Below, piece by piece: positions 21,136 through 32,965 of a stretch of DNA of 64,000 nt. The DNA is from Caenorhabditis elegans (Eukaryota; Nematoda; Chromadorea; Rhabditida; Rhabditidae). The notes below the pieces were generated by a model. The model ran no database searches and was not told the origin of the DNA. It saw only the letters and a list, made by a program, of their open reading frames with translations. A program made the position numbers and the translations under genes. Positions within the stretch are counted from its first letter, which is position 1, and every line of letters starts with the position of its first letter. Location of the stretch: assembly GCF_000002985.6 (NCBI RefSeq), contig NC_003282.8, positions 2,232,001 to 2,296,000 of the forward strand, read 5' to 3'.

Positions 21136-24100
21136 TCATTTAATTTTAAGATTATCGGCAACAATGATGACCTCGATGGCTTGATGAAGGGAGAATCTGC
21201 AAAAAAATCGATAAATATTCATTTAAAAAAATAGATAATTTCCCCGAACAATATTACCTAAAGACGCGGTTACTTCTGAGAATTTTCGGTGTCCAATACA
21301 TTTTCCAACACTCGAAAATCGATTCGACTTCTGATTTTGCAGAATATGTTAATAATATCGATTTTAGTTGCCGATCCAGTTGATCTGCCCACGCTTCGCA
21401 TCCAATCGATTGGATTTCGGTGATCGGTATCGATTTTTTCTGAAAAAAGTAGAATTTTTAAAATTATCGATCTTTTTTCATCGATATATTCGAGAAAAAC
21501 CAAAAAAAGTGTTTTTTAGATCACAAATTTCATAAATTTTCGATTTTGAAACGATTTTTACTGAAAAATCGATAAATCGATAAAATTTCGATTTAATTAT
21601 TTTTTAATCGATTTTTCAAACGAAAAATCGATAAATTATTGATTTTATTAATTTTTTAATAAAAAAATCGATAAAATTTCGATTTTATTAATTTTTTAAT
21701 AAAAAAAATCGATAAAATTTCGATTTTTCCTATTTTTCACGCGAAAAATCGAATATCTATCGATTTTATCAATTTTTAATCGAAAAATTGATAAAATTTT
21801 GATTTAATCATTTTTTAACCGAAAAATCGATAAAATTGCGTTTTTTTTTCCATTTTTCCGCTGATAAATCGATAAATTATCGATTTTTCTCATTTTTCCT
21901 CTGATAAATCAATACTTTATCGATTTTCCCTAATACCTACCGTATTCTGAACAAGTTGGTTCAAATGTGTCAAATATTCTTCAGAAGTCTCGAATTCCGT
22001 ATTGATTAGGTAGTTTTGTTGTCTGAAAAGTGAAAAATCAATGAAAAATGTCGGAAAAATCGATAAAATATTCGAAAAATCGTCAAAAGTTCCAAAAATC
22101 GAAAATTTTTTTATTTGAAAAATCGATATTCGGCTAATTTTATCAATTTTTTGTCAATTTTTATCGATTTTTAACTAGAAAGATCGATAATTTTCCTTAC
22201 GTCGCGGTGCGATTCCGCCGAAAAAGAACATTTTTCTTTTCCAGCTCGTCAACTTGAATTTCAATACGTGACATTGCCGGCACTAGAGAAATCGATTCAC
22301 GGAGATCCCAATTGCCACGTTCCGTACAGCAGACTGCAAAAAAGTATTGATTTTTGAAAAATTATCGATTTTCCTAAAAAAAATTATCAAATTTTACGGA
22401 ATTTTTTTTTGTTGAAAATTTTATCGATTTTTCTTAAAAAATTATCGATTAAAAGAGGCATTTTTCAAGAATTTTTAGTTACTTTTTCGGAACTTTCTGT
22501 TGATTTTTTAAAGAACTTTTTAAAAATGGAAAATTTTATTGATTTTTTCAAAAACATTTCGAAATTTTTAAAAAATTTATCAATTAAAAAAATCAATTAA
22601 AAAAAATGCCTCGTTTCCAAAATTTTTAATCGATTTTCCCAAAAATGTGTTTTTTGTGACCTTTTTTGGAACTTTTTATCGATTTTTAAACAGTTTTTTA
22701 TTGATTTTTAGAAAATTGAACATTTTATTGATTTTTTGTTGATTTATCTTGATTTTCAGAAATTTTAAATTTTTTAAATAAATTTTTTTAAAACTGAAAT
22801 TTTTTAATTTTTTATCGATTTTCAAAAAAATTTTATCGATTTGTTTTTCAAAAATTTTCGGAAAAAAAACGAACATTCTCTCAACCGAATATGTTTTTCG
22901 TACAAATCTCTCTTCATTAAATACGATCCAATTGGAAGATGATTTTTGATGCGATACACCGTTTGACCATCGCCAGAAGTGTCGATGAAGCCTGAAAACT
23001 ATCGATTTTCACACAGATTTTTCTAGTCGAAATTCGAATTCTCCGTGAAATTTCACCCCCGTTTGGCCATTTTTCTGGGTCTCTAGCTCAATTTTTGAAA
23101 TTTTCTTCGGGTTACTGTAGCACCGATAGTACGCAAACACCAAATTCTACGCAAATTTGAGCTATAGCTCTGAAAATTCGGCTTCTGGGGTGGAAAAATA
23201 TCGGGAATTCGAATTTTTAATCGAAAAAAATTTTGGAGCACAATTTCCCCCCGTACCATTTGAGTTAAAAGCCAGCGCCAAGTCCACAGTGGAATCCGCC
23301 TTGTACGGCTCATAAATTGATGAGAAATAGTGAAGCCAATCGGTTGATAGTGTCACGTCTTCTTCAATAACCAACACCGAAGAGGCATCCGGAAAAATGG
23401 AAAAAGCATTCGACAGCGACAACAGAAGATGGGCTGAAAATTAGAAAAATTAGGATTTTTTTGGAAATTCACAAAAAGCATAAATTATCAAATCTAATAG
23501 TTTTTAGAAAATTCAAAAATATTGATTTTCAGCCAAGATATAACAGTTTTAAGTTGGTGGCCTAGAAAACCAAACTTTTGGGATTCTAGGCCATGGCCTA
23601 ACTCGAAGAATATTTCCTCAGCAGTCTAGCAAAGCTTTTGAAATTTAAAAATATTGATTCTCAGCCAAGTTATGACAGTTTGAAGTTGGTGGCCTAGAAA
23701 TATATTTTTCTAGGCCACCGAAATTAATGTGGTCAAATTTGAAGCGCATTTCTTGGGCAATTTTTAATACTAATTTTCTTCGAAAAATATGAATTTTTAG
23801 CCAAGTTATTACTGTTTAAAGTGAGTAGCCTAACTTCCCACTGGAGGTTTCTAGGCCATCAACTTAGAAGTGTTTTAACTTGGCTTAAAATCCATATTTT
23901 TAAATTTCAAATACTTCACTAGATTGCTGAGGAAGTCCTCTTCAAGTTAGGCCATATTAATTTCTGGTGGCCTAGAAATCCAAATTTGAGATTTTTTTAG
24001 GCCACCGAAATTAATATTGTCAATTTTAAAGCGCATTTCTTGGGCAATTTGTAATACTGTTTTTCTTCGGAAAATATGCATTTTCAGCCAAGTTATGACT

Positions 24101-27100
24101 GTTTAAAGCTGGTGGCCTAACTTTCCACTGGAGGTTTCTAGGCCATCAACTTAGAAGTGTTTTAACTTGGCTTAAAATCGATATTTTTAAATTTCAAATA
24201 CTTCACTAGATTGCTGAGGAAGTCCTCTTCAAGTTAGGCCATATTAATTTCTGGTGGCCTAGAAATCCAAATTTGAGATTTTTTTAGGCCACCGAAATTA
24301 ATATTGTCAATTTTAAAGCGCATTTCTTGGGCAATTTGTAATACTGTTTTTCTTCGGAAAATATGCATTTTCAGCCAAGTTATGACTGTTTAAAGCTGGT
24401 GGCCTAACTTTCCACTGGAGGTTTCTAGGCCATCAACTTAGAAGTGTTTTAACTTGGCTTAAAATCGATATTTTTAAATTTCAAATACTTCACTAGATTG
24501 CTGAGGAAGTCCTCTTCAAGTTAGGCCATATTAATTTCTGGTGGCCTAGAAATCCAAATTTGAGATTTTTTTAGGCCACCGAAATTAATATTGTCAATTT
24601 TAAAGCGCATTTCTTGGGCAATTTGTAATACTGTTTTTCTTCGGAAAATATGCATTTTCAGCCAAGTTATGACTGTTTAAAGCTGGTGCCCTAACTTTCC
24701 ACTGGAGGTTTCTAGGCCATCAACTTAGAAGTGTTTTAACTTGGCTTAAAATCGATATTTTTAAATTTCAAATACTTCACTAGATTGCTGAGGAAGTCCT
24801 CTTCAAGTTAGGCCATATTGATTTCTGGTGGCCTAGAAACCCGTAAGTTTGGTTTTCTAGGCCACCAATTGAAAACCGGTGTAACTTGGTTAAAAATCAA
24901 TATTTTTCAAATCTAAAAATGAAGTTGATTTTGTCCTTATTTTTCTCAGAAAAATTGATGGCCTAGAAACACAAATTTTTGGTTTCCTAGGCCACCAGGT
25001 GGTTTTCGATCAATTTTCATCGGATTTTCTGCAATTTCTTCAGATTTCCAACTAGTTTTTCTACCATTATAACTGCCATTCGACTGAATCGCCACACTTT
25101 TCACATGAAAAAGCGACACCAAATCCGCATTTTCCGAGTATTCCTTATCATAAGTGACTAGAACCATTTGGGTATTCAGACCCTCCTGATTAAGCAATGA
25201 TTCCAGTGTAATTCTCAAAGAATCCGGTGCCAAACCCGACGCGACAAGGATCGGTACGTTGAAAATCGCGTCCGACGAGCGTTGTTCGTCGCTGAGGTGA
25301 CGTGGCATTATTGGAGAGTCAAGGTTGGCGGCTGAAAGCAAAAAAAAATCGATAATTACTAATGTGTACATATGAAAAGTAGGAAATTTTGGAAAAATTT
25401 TAATTAACAAAAAAAATTGATTCAAAAAAAAATTTTTTTTTTTTTTTTTGGAAATTTTTTTTTCCAAAAAATCTACGCTTACTTACCACCACAAAACTCT
25501 TCATGTCGGTCATATTTTGCGCAGAAATGTCGTTTCGGCAAATTTCTGACGTCATTTGAAGCTGATGACGTCATCGATGATGATGTGTCCCGGCGGCCCG
25601 CCCATTTGTGCACTGAAAATAGTTTTTTTTTTTTCAAAAATTTTGAATATTGGTTTGGAAGCGAAGAAGTTCTCAAATTAAACGGGTTTTTCAATTTTTG
25701 AAAAATATAGATTTTAAGCCAAGTTATGGTAGCTTCAAGTTGGTGGCCTAGAAACCCAAAATTTCAAATTTCTAGGCCACAGCTTTTCAAAAAAAGGAAG
25801 AGCTAGTCACAAGGCTTACAGTGAAACTTTCAGACTTTGAAAATATGAATTTTAAGCCAAGATATGGTAGCTTCAAGTTGGTGGCCTAGAAATCCAAAAT
25901 TTCAAATTTCTAGGCCACAGCTTTTCAAAAAAAGGAAGAGCTAGGCACAAGGCTTACAGTGAAACTTTCAGACTTTGAAAATATGAATTTTAAGCCAAGA
26001 TATAACAGTTTTCTGTTGGTGGCCTAGGATTTTCTAGGCCACCGATTTAAAATCGTGATAACTCGGCGGAAAATCGATCTTTTCGAAATTTAAAAATTGG
26101 GTTTTTCAACTGCGCTAATGCGTTACAACGTCTATAAGTCATATGGAATCTACTTAAGATGGCCTAGAAATTAAAAAAAAAATCCTAGGCCAACAATTGT
26201 GAAAATTTTGTTTTCGTGTAAAAAATTGTAAATAGCCCCATCAAATTATCTATTTTAAGCAACAAAATTATGATAATTTGAAATTGATGGCCGAACTTTT
26301 TCTAGGCCACAAACTTAAAAGCGTCATAATTTGGTTTAAAATTGATATTTTCCGGAGATCAAATGTTTGTTGAACAGTATTTCATTTTCTCTACAATTTT
26401 GTCTATATTAATTTTTGGTGGCCTAGGAATCCGTCAATTTGGATTTCTAGGCCACCAACTTAAAAGCGCCGTAACTTGGCTAGAAATTACTATTTTTCAA
26501 AACTGAAAACTGTATTGGATAGCTCATTAAATTCTGCATAAGCTTGATGGCCTAGAAATTCAAAATGTTCAATTTTTAGGCCACCAACTTCAAAAAGCCG
26601 TGTCACAGCCAATTTTGGCCCGTTTTTCCCCAAACTTTCAGCATGTACTAACAAGATTTCGGCAAACAAAATGAGGTATGAATCGGATTTGCCCAGTTAT
26701 TTCCCTGTGGAATATTCAGGTCTTCAAACGGTGTGTAGGCGCCGATGCCCTTCTGTCCGACGAAATACCACGAAGCTCGGAATTTGAGCCGATCGATCAT
26801 ACTGGAGCCCATCTCGTAAAAGATGCGCCGAGCCATATCTGACAGCTGATTAGAGGCCTCGTCGAAGCTCACAACGGCTACAATGTAGCCGGTCGGCACC
26901 GCGTCAAGCCATTCTTCCAAGCCGTGGGATTCTGGAAAATTTAAAAGTTTATTAAGATTTTTGTTGGGTTTCACCAAAGGGCACAATTAGAAAAATCAAT
27001 TAGTTTTTGAAAAATTCGAAAACATTGATTTTCACTCAAATTACGACGCTTTCAAGTTGGTGGCCTAACTTTTCACTTGGTGGCCTAGAAGTCCAGAGCT

Positions 27101-30100
27101 AGGCCAGTAAATCTAGGTGGTCTAATAATTTATTAAATGGATCGAAAATATTGATTTTCCGCCAAATTAGAGCAATTTGAAGTTTTTTGGTGGCCTAGAA
27201 AAATCAACAAAAAAAAAAACTAGGCCACCTTGAAACTTGAAATCGCTGTAACTTGGTGGAAAATCAATATTTTTGAATTTTAAGCGTATTGCTAGATTTA
27301 CAATATAACACTCTACAAGTTAGGCCATATTAATTTCTGGTGGCCTAGAAACCCGTAAATTTGATTTTCTAGGCCACCAACTTGAAATCGCTGTAACTCG
27401 GCTTAAAATTCGTATTTTTTAAATCTGAAAACTGTATTAAATAGCTTATACGGTCCTCTTTCAAATTTGGTGGCCTAGAACTACAAAACTAGGCCACCAA
27501 CTTCAAATCGATGTAACTTTGCCGAAAATCAATATTTTTGAGATCAGAAAAAATAATCGATAATTCCTAAAGTTGGCCTACCATCCTCATAAGTGTCAAA
27601 ATGTGCAACTGCAGTAACTTTCCCAGTTTTAGGCTCCAACATCGCCAGGTTAAGCCCACGGCCGGCAGAGTTGAGGTCTCTGAAATTTATCGATTTCTTC
27701 ATAATTTTCGGCCTATGAGCACGTACTTATCAAAAAGCATCCGCCCACCAATGCACATTTTCGGATGATCATCCTTGTGCTCGCCGGAGAAAAAGTGGAC
27801 GGGAATTGTGTCGGCCTCGTTACACGGGCGGTCCATTCCGCAATTCTTCCATTTTCCGCCATACTCGACGTCCTTGTTTTGTTGGAGCAAGTCCGCCTCG
27901 AATGCTCCGAGCTCCGCGAGCTTTGATTCGTCGGCTCTGCAAAAAAATTTTTTTCACGAAAATTAAATTTTTGAATATTAAAAATTTTAAAAATATACAT
28001 TTCTCCAATCTACACAAAAGACGCTCAAAGACTCTTCAAAATTCATTTTGAAAATCGAAAAAATATCGATTTTCCACCAAGTTATGACGATTTCAAGTTG
28101 GTGGCCTAGGAATCCAAATTTTCGGGGTTTCTAGGCCACCAAAAATCAATATAGTCAAAATTGTAGAGAAAAGAATGTACTATCACGGCTAGTACTTGAT
28201 ACTTTGAAAAATATTTATTTTGAGCAAATTATGACGGTTTCAAGTTGGTGGCCTAGAAACAGCTAGGCCACTGTGACGTGATTAAATTTTTTTTGAAGCA
28301 AATTTTATTTTGTGGATTGCTCAAAACTTATATTTTTATCAAGAAATGCTGAAAATCCTCCGTTTTCCAATTGGTGGCCTAACTTTTTCTAGGCCATCAA
28401 TTTCAAATCATCATAACTCCGCTCAAAATCCATATTTTCCAAAGATCAAAGCTTTCCTGGATAGCACATTGGCTTCTCTACAAATAAGACTATATTAATT
28501 TTTGGTGTCCTAGAAACCTCGAAATTTGGATTCCTAGGCCACCAACTTCAAATCGCTCTAATTTGGCTGAAAATCAATATATTTGAAATCTAAAAACTGT
28601 ATTTGATAGCTTGTGCGGTCCTCTTTCAAATATGGTGGCCTAGAACTACAAAACTAGGCCACCAACTTAAAATCGATCTCTTTCATCCAATTTTGATCTG
28701 ATTTCCACCAAAAATTTTCACCTATGCACCGGCGGCCCATCGATTTTCAGTTCAACTTCTCCACCAATTTCAGCAATCGGTAGATCAAAACACCCTTCAA
28801 AGAGCTTTTGCTGCGTGTTTTCTTCCAAAAACTTGGCGACAGTTTCGTGGGCTTCTCCCCGGCGGATTCCACGTTGTCCGATAATTGCGTAGGCGTTTCC
28901 CACCCTCCAATTATCGATTTTTTGAGCTCCGAAAGCGGCGAACAATTGGCGGGATTGTCGGGAGACGTGCTCTGCCACGTCACCAAATGAGGCGGCAACG
29001 AGCAGCGAGGCGTGGGGCACTTTTCTGGAAAATTTGAAGTTTTTAGAAATATTTTAGGCTTCCAGATTTGATTTTAGGCTGTAGAACACACTCTCCGCAA
29101 TTCAGAGATATTTTGAAATTTCAATAAAATTTACTTTGAGCCAAGTTATGGCGGTTTTAAGTTGGTGGCCTAGGAATTCAAAAATTTGGAATTCTAGGCC
29201 ACCAGTTAGATATTAATGTAAAAACGTTTATTGGCTATCCGAAAGCTTAAAGAAACTCAAAAAAAAATAATCTTAAGCCAAGTTACCGCCCTTATGAGTT
29301 GGTGGCCTAGAAACTCTAAAATTTGGAATTCTAGGCCATCAACTTAAACTACGTAGCGATGGTTATTAACTATTCACACACATTTTTTTAAACTTCCAAA
29401 AAGTTGCTTTTCAGCCGAGTTATGACAGTTTTGAGTTGGTGGCCTAGAAAAAGCTAGGCCACCAAATAGAAACAAAAAAATACAGTTTGTAAAAATCGAT
29501 ATTTCGACACTTAAAAAATGACCTAGGAAATCCCCATGAATTAAGTTTTCAAAACAGCGATTTTAAGTTGGTGGCCTAGAAAAAGCTAGGCCAGCAACTC
29601 AAAAACTGTCATAACTCAGAGAAAAATCTATTTGTTATTTAAAATATATCACATTTTTATATTATTGTGGAAAAAAAAACAGAAACTGGCCTTTAAAATA
29701 AGCTTTCAAACAAGTCAGACCCGATGGTGGCCTAGAAATCCCCAGAAATTTGGATTTCTAGGCCATCAACTTTAGAAAACTTGCAAATCATGTAAAAAAG
29801 TATTTTAGCCGTTGCATAAACGTTTTTAAATTTTTAAAAAGTTGATTTTCAGCCGAGATATGGAAATTTGGAGTTGGTGGCCTAGAATCCTCCAGTGGAA
29901 AACTAGGCCACCAACTTCAAATCGTCATAACTTAGCTCTAAATCTATATTTTTGAATTCTGAAACTTCCGTCTAACTCAAGTTGTCATTTCCTATCAGTT
30001 TTGATATTGGTGGCCTAGAAACCGCCGGAAAATTTGGATTTCTAGGCCACCACCCTTCAAATCGTCATAACTTGGCTTAAAATCGATATTTTTCAAATCT

Positions 30101-31669
30101 AAAAAATCAGGCCACCGGGCCTTAAGCCCCTCTAACTCACAAAAGCCACGTCATCAATTTCTCATCGGACGCCGTGACGTCAAACGTGGCTTTTTCGATG
30201 ATATCACCGGTTGTTCCGTTCAAAATGGCCGCATTTATTCCGCGGCCAATGTTATCCGTGTCGAATAGCTTAATATCGTTGAGACACGCAAATGGAGGCT
30301 GACTATCCGTTTCGCTGCGTACTCGGAAGAGCATTTGCGGTAGGGTGCACTGATTGTCGTAGTAGCATTTGGATTCTGAAGAAGGTTTGCGGGTGTGGTT
30401 TTAGGGTGTAAAAGGTGAAAATTTGAAATTTTTTATGAAAAATTACTACTAAAACTTAGTTGGGACTTTTTTTGAGAAAAAAAAAATTTTTCGAAAAAAA
30501 TTTTTTGTTTCAAATTTTTTTTCAAAATTTGTTTAAAGTTTCAAAAAAAGTTGTTTTCCTTCGAAATATCCAATTTTCACTTTAAAAAATTCGAATTTCC
30601 CACTCAATTTCACCTCTCACCGCTTTTTTCTGGGCTTTCTAGGTGTAATTTAAAATTTTCAGGGTTACTGTAGCGCCAAAAGTACGCAAACACCGAATTC
30701 TACGCGATTTTGAGATGGAGCTCTGAAAATGCAGGGTTTCGGGTAAAAATCTGGCGATGAATTCGAATTTGACAATGAAAATTTCGAAAAACACAGTTGA
30801 GAGCCGGAAATTTGAAGAAAAATGAATTTTTCCTGGAAAATCTGTCAAATTTTTTTAAATTTCAAACAACAATTCTGAAAATTTCATTACAAAATTTGAA
30901 TTCCCTGTCATTTTCTGTCACAGAATCTAAAATTTCAGAGCTCTAGCTCAAAATTGCGTAAAATCGGGTGTTTTGGGTTACGGTAGTCGGTGTTTGCGTA
31001 TTTTTGGGGCTACAGTAACCTGAAAATGTCAGAATTGAGCTAGAAGGCCAGGAAAAAGTTGCCTAGAAGTAAAATTCGACGGGGACATCGAATTTGCTAG
31101 TGAAATTGTTCTAAAAATTACAGAACACTGGGGAAATTTCAATTTTCATCAAAAATTTCCCGACATTTTCTTTAGCTCAAGTTTTTTTTTTTGGGGATTT
31201 TTATATTTAAATTCGAATATCTCGCCTATTATCACCCCTAAATTTGGGGTGAAATTGAAATTCCAAAGCTCTAGCTCAAAATTGGGTGAAATTTTTGGTG
31301 TTTGCGTACTTTTGGTGCTACAGTAACCCCAAAGTAATGAAAATTGATTTAGAAAAACTCTAAAAACCCATTTTTAGGGGTAAAATTACGCGGGGAATTC
31401 AAATTTAACAATGAAATTGCTTGAAATTTTCATTTTTACATAGTATTTTTTTCTGCATTACCACTTGAAGCTCCACCCTCTTCTTGGACCTGATCCACCA
31501 AACTCTTCGGTTTCCCGATACCTCCAATAATTGATTTTTCGCCACCAATATTTGCAATTTCGGGATTATTATCACCATCCAATGTGGCAAATTTGAATAT
31601 TAAAAATGTGGTGAGTAGTAGTGGTAATAATAGGAGAAGCCTCCAATTCACCTTTATCATCTGGAACAT
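21136..31669 (-). CDS. POMGNT1-like type II membrane N-acetylglucosaminyltransferase with two ILEI/FAM3 domains
   Basis: Fourteen exons on minus: 31669-31462, 30375-30141, 29024-28722, 27936-27727, 27679-27582, 26931-26653, 25612-25487, 25331-25065, 23433-23257, 22991-22875, 22333-22201, 22022-21941, 21439-21258, 21196-21136. All join in phase, giving 825 residues. A signal-anchor sits at ~9-25 (LLLLLPLLLTTFLIF). ILEI-1 is ~95-205 (ACLNDIKLF, GRGINAAI, AIIGQRG). ILEI-2 is ~305-418 (CIGGRMLF, AGRGLNLAMLEPKTGKV, HFDTYEDG, FRASWYFVGQKG). A GT13-like catalytic region is ~510-715: PILVASGLAPDSLRITLESL, then the metal-binding EED at 599-601 (VLVIEEDVTLS), YRIKNHLPIGSYLMKRDLY and ERGNWDL. This order matches POMGNT1, which adds GlcNAc to O-mannose in the Golgi but has one stem domain. 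TTCCAG directly before the second ATG (31660) suggests trans-splicing, which would give 822 residues. The donor of exon 10 (GTTCGT) is the weakest. Confidence 0.8.
23520..30110. repeat. Palindromic GGTGGCCTAGAAA repeat family filling introns of the POMGNT1-like gene
   Basis: Dozens of copies of AAGTTGGTGGCCTAGAAA and its reverse complement TTTCTAGGCCACCAACTT alternate. They are usually spaced 10-40 bases apart and separated by CATAACTTGGCTTAAAAT-type spacers. They occupy introns 23434-25064, 25613-26652, 26932-27581, 27937-28721 and 29025-30140 but spare the exons. Each pair forms a small stem. Within this window I see the family only in this gene. Confidence 0.85.
23660..24850. repeat. 287-bp tandem repeat, about four copies
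   Basis: The phrase GCCATATTAATTTCTGG recurs at 23951, 24238 and 24525, and as GCCATATTGATTTCTGG at 24812: exact 287-base steps. Units are nearly identical and each contains two GGCCTAG palindromic pairs. The last copies differ by few bases, indicating recent expansion. It lies in the longest intron of the POMGNT1-like gene. Confidence 0.9.
30600..31400. repeat. Inverted TTTGCGTACTTTTGG/CTACAGTAACC repeats in intron 1 of the POMGNT1-like gene
   Basis: Intron 30376-31461 holds GTTACTGTAGCGCCAAAAG then TACGCAAACACCGAATTC at about 30663-30702. The inverted form, GTGTTTGCGTATTTTTGG then GCTACAGTAACC, occurs at about 30990-31020 and 31298-31328. The same family recurs at 23105-23180, 33250-33640, 33880-33930 and 35430-36610. 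Confidence 0.75.
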
Positions 31670-32965
31670 GGGGAATTTTTTGGTTTTTTTTTTTGGGTTT
31701 CGGGCTGAAATTGAAAAATTTGGCTTTTTTTTTTATATAAAAAATAACAAAAATTCCAAAAAATAAAATAAAACGGCTGAAATTCGGGATTTCAAATTAA
31801 AAAAAAAAATTTTTTAATTTTTTTTTGCCAAAAATTTTTTAAATAAAGTTTCAAAATTTTTAAAATTCTTTTTGCTCAGGTAAGACACCATTTTGCTTAA
31901 AAAATCAATAAAAATAGGCTGAGCATTTTTTAAAATATCAATTTCTAGAAAAAAAAGTTTTTACAGAATTTTTACAAAAAATAACCAAAATTTTGCGATT
32001 TTTTTGTATAAAAATTCACAAAAAAAATATAGCATTTAAAAAAAAAATTTTTTTTCGTTTTTTAAAAACCTGAAAAGTATTTATTCAAATTTTGAAAAGA
32101 AAAATCAATTAAAAAAACTGGAATTTGATTTTTTAAAATTAAATTCTAAAAAAAAACTTTTCAAAAATTTTATCTGATTTTTCAAAAAAAAATTTTTTCT
32201 CGAATTAAAATTTTTTTTCGAAATTAAATTTTTGAAAAACTGATAAAAATCGATATTAAACGGTTAAAAACCGAAAAATGAACTTTTTGAACCAAAAAAC
32301 TTTTTTTTCGGACATTTTATTCAAAAAATTCAAAAAAAAAGAAAAAATATTAAAGGCACATGAGATTCCAGAGATAAAACTTTTAGGTTAAAATACGGTG
32401 AAAGATTCGAAAAAAAAAACGGTTTTAAAAGTGGAATTCAGGGAATTTAGATATGTGGGAACGACGACAAAATCAGGCGCGGTAAATTTTTGAAAAATTT
32501 GCTATAAAAATTCAGATTTTTTCCGGAAAAATTAAAGATTCTTGACACTTTTTAGAAAAAAAAATCGAAAAATTTGGAGTTTTTCAGAAAAGTTTTTGAA
32601 AAATCCGCGAAATTTCAAAAAACTCGAAAAAAAAATTTTCCGAAAAAAATGCCAGGAAATCTGAATTTTCCAGAAAAAATTAGAAATTTATGCGAATTTA
32701 AAAAAAAAAATTTTCCGAAAAAAAATCGTGTAAAATAGCAAATTTTTTAGGGGGATAAAAAAAGGAAAATTATGCAGTTTTCTGAAAAAATCGAGATTTT
32801 ATGAAAAAATTCAGGAAAATTAATGTATTAAATGGCACTTTTTTTGAAGATTAAAGTGAATTTCAGGAGATAAAATGGGATAAAACGTGGGTGTTAACAA
32901 TGGGTAAAATTATGGATAAAAATGCAGGAAAATGGCAGTTTTTCAGCCAATTTTCAGCTTAAAAA
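31670..32965. other. Intergenic spacer between the propeller and POMGNT1-like genes
   Basis: The spacer is A/T-homopolymer-rich with no open reading of note. Both flanking genes are on minus, so it holds the 3' flank of the upstream gene and the promoter or trans-splice region of the downstream one. I see no clear AATAAA near 32960. Confidence 0.5.
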
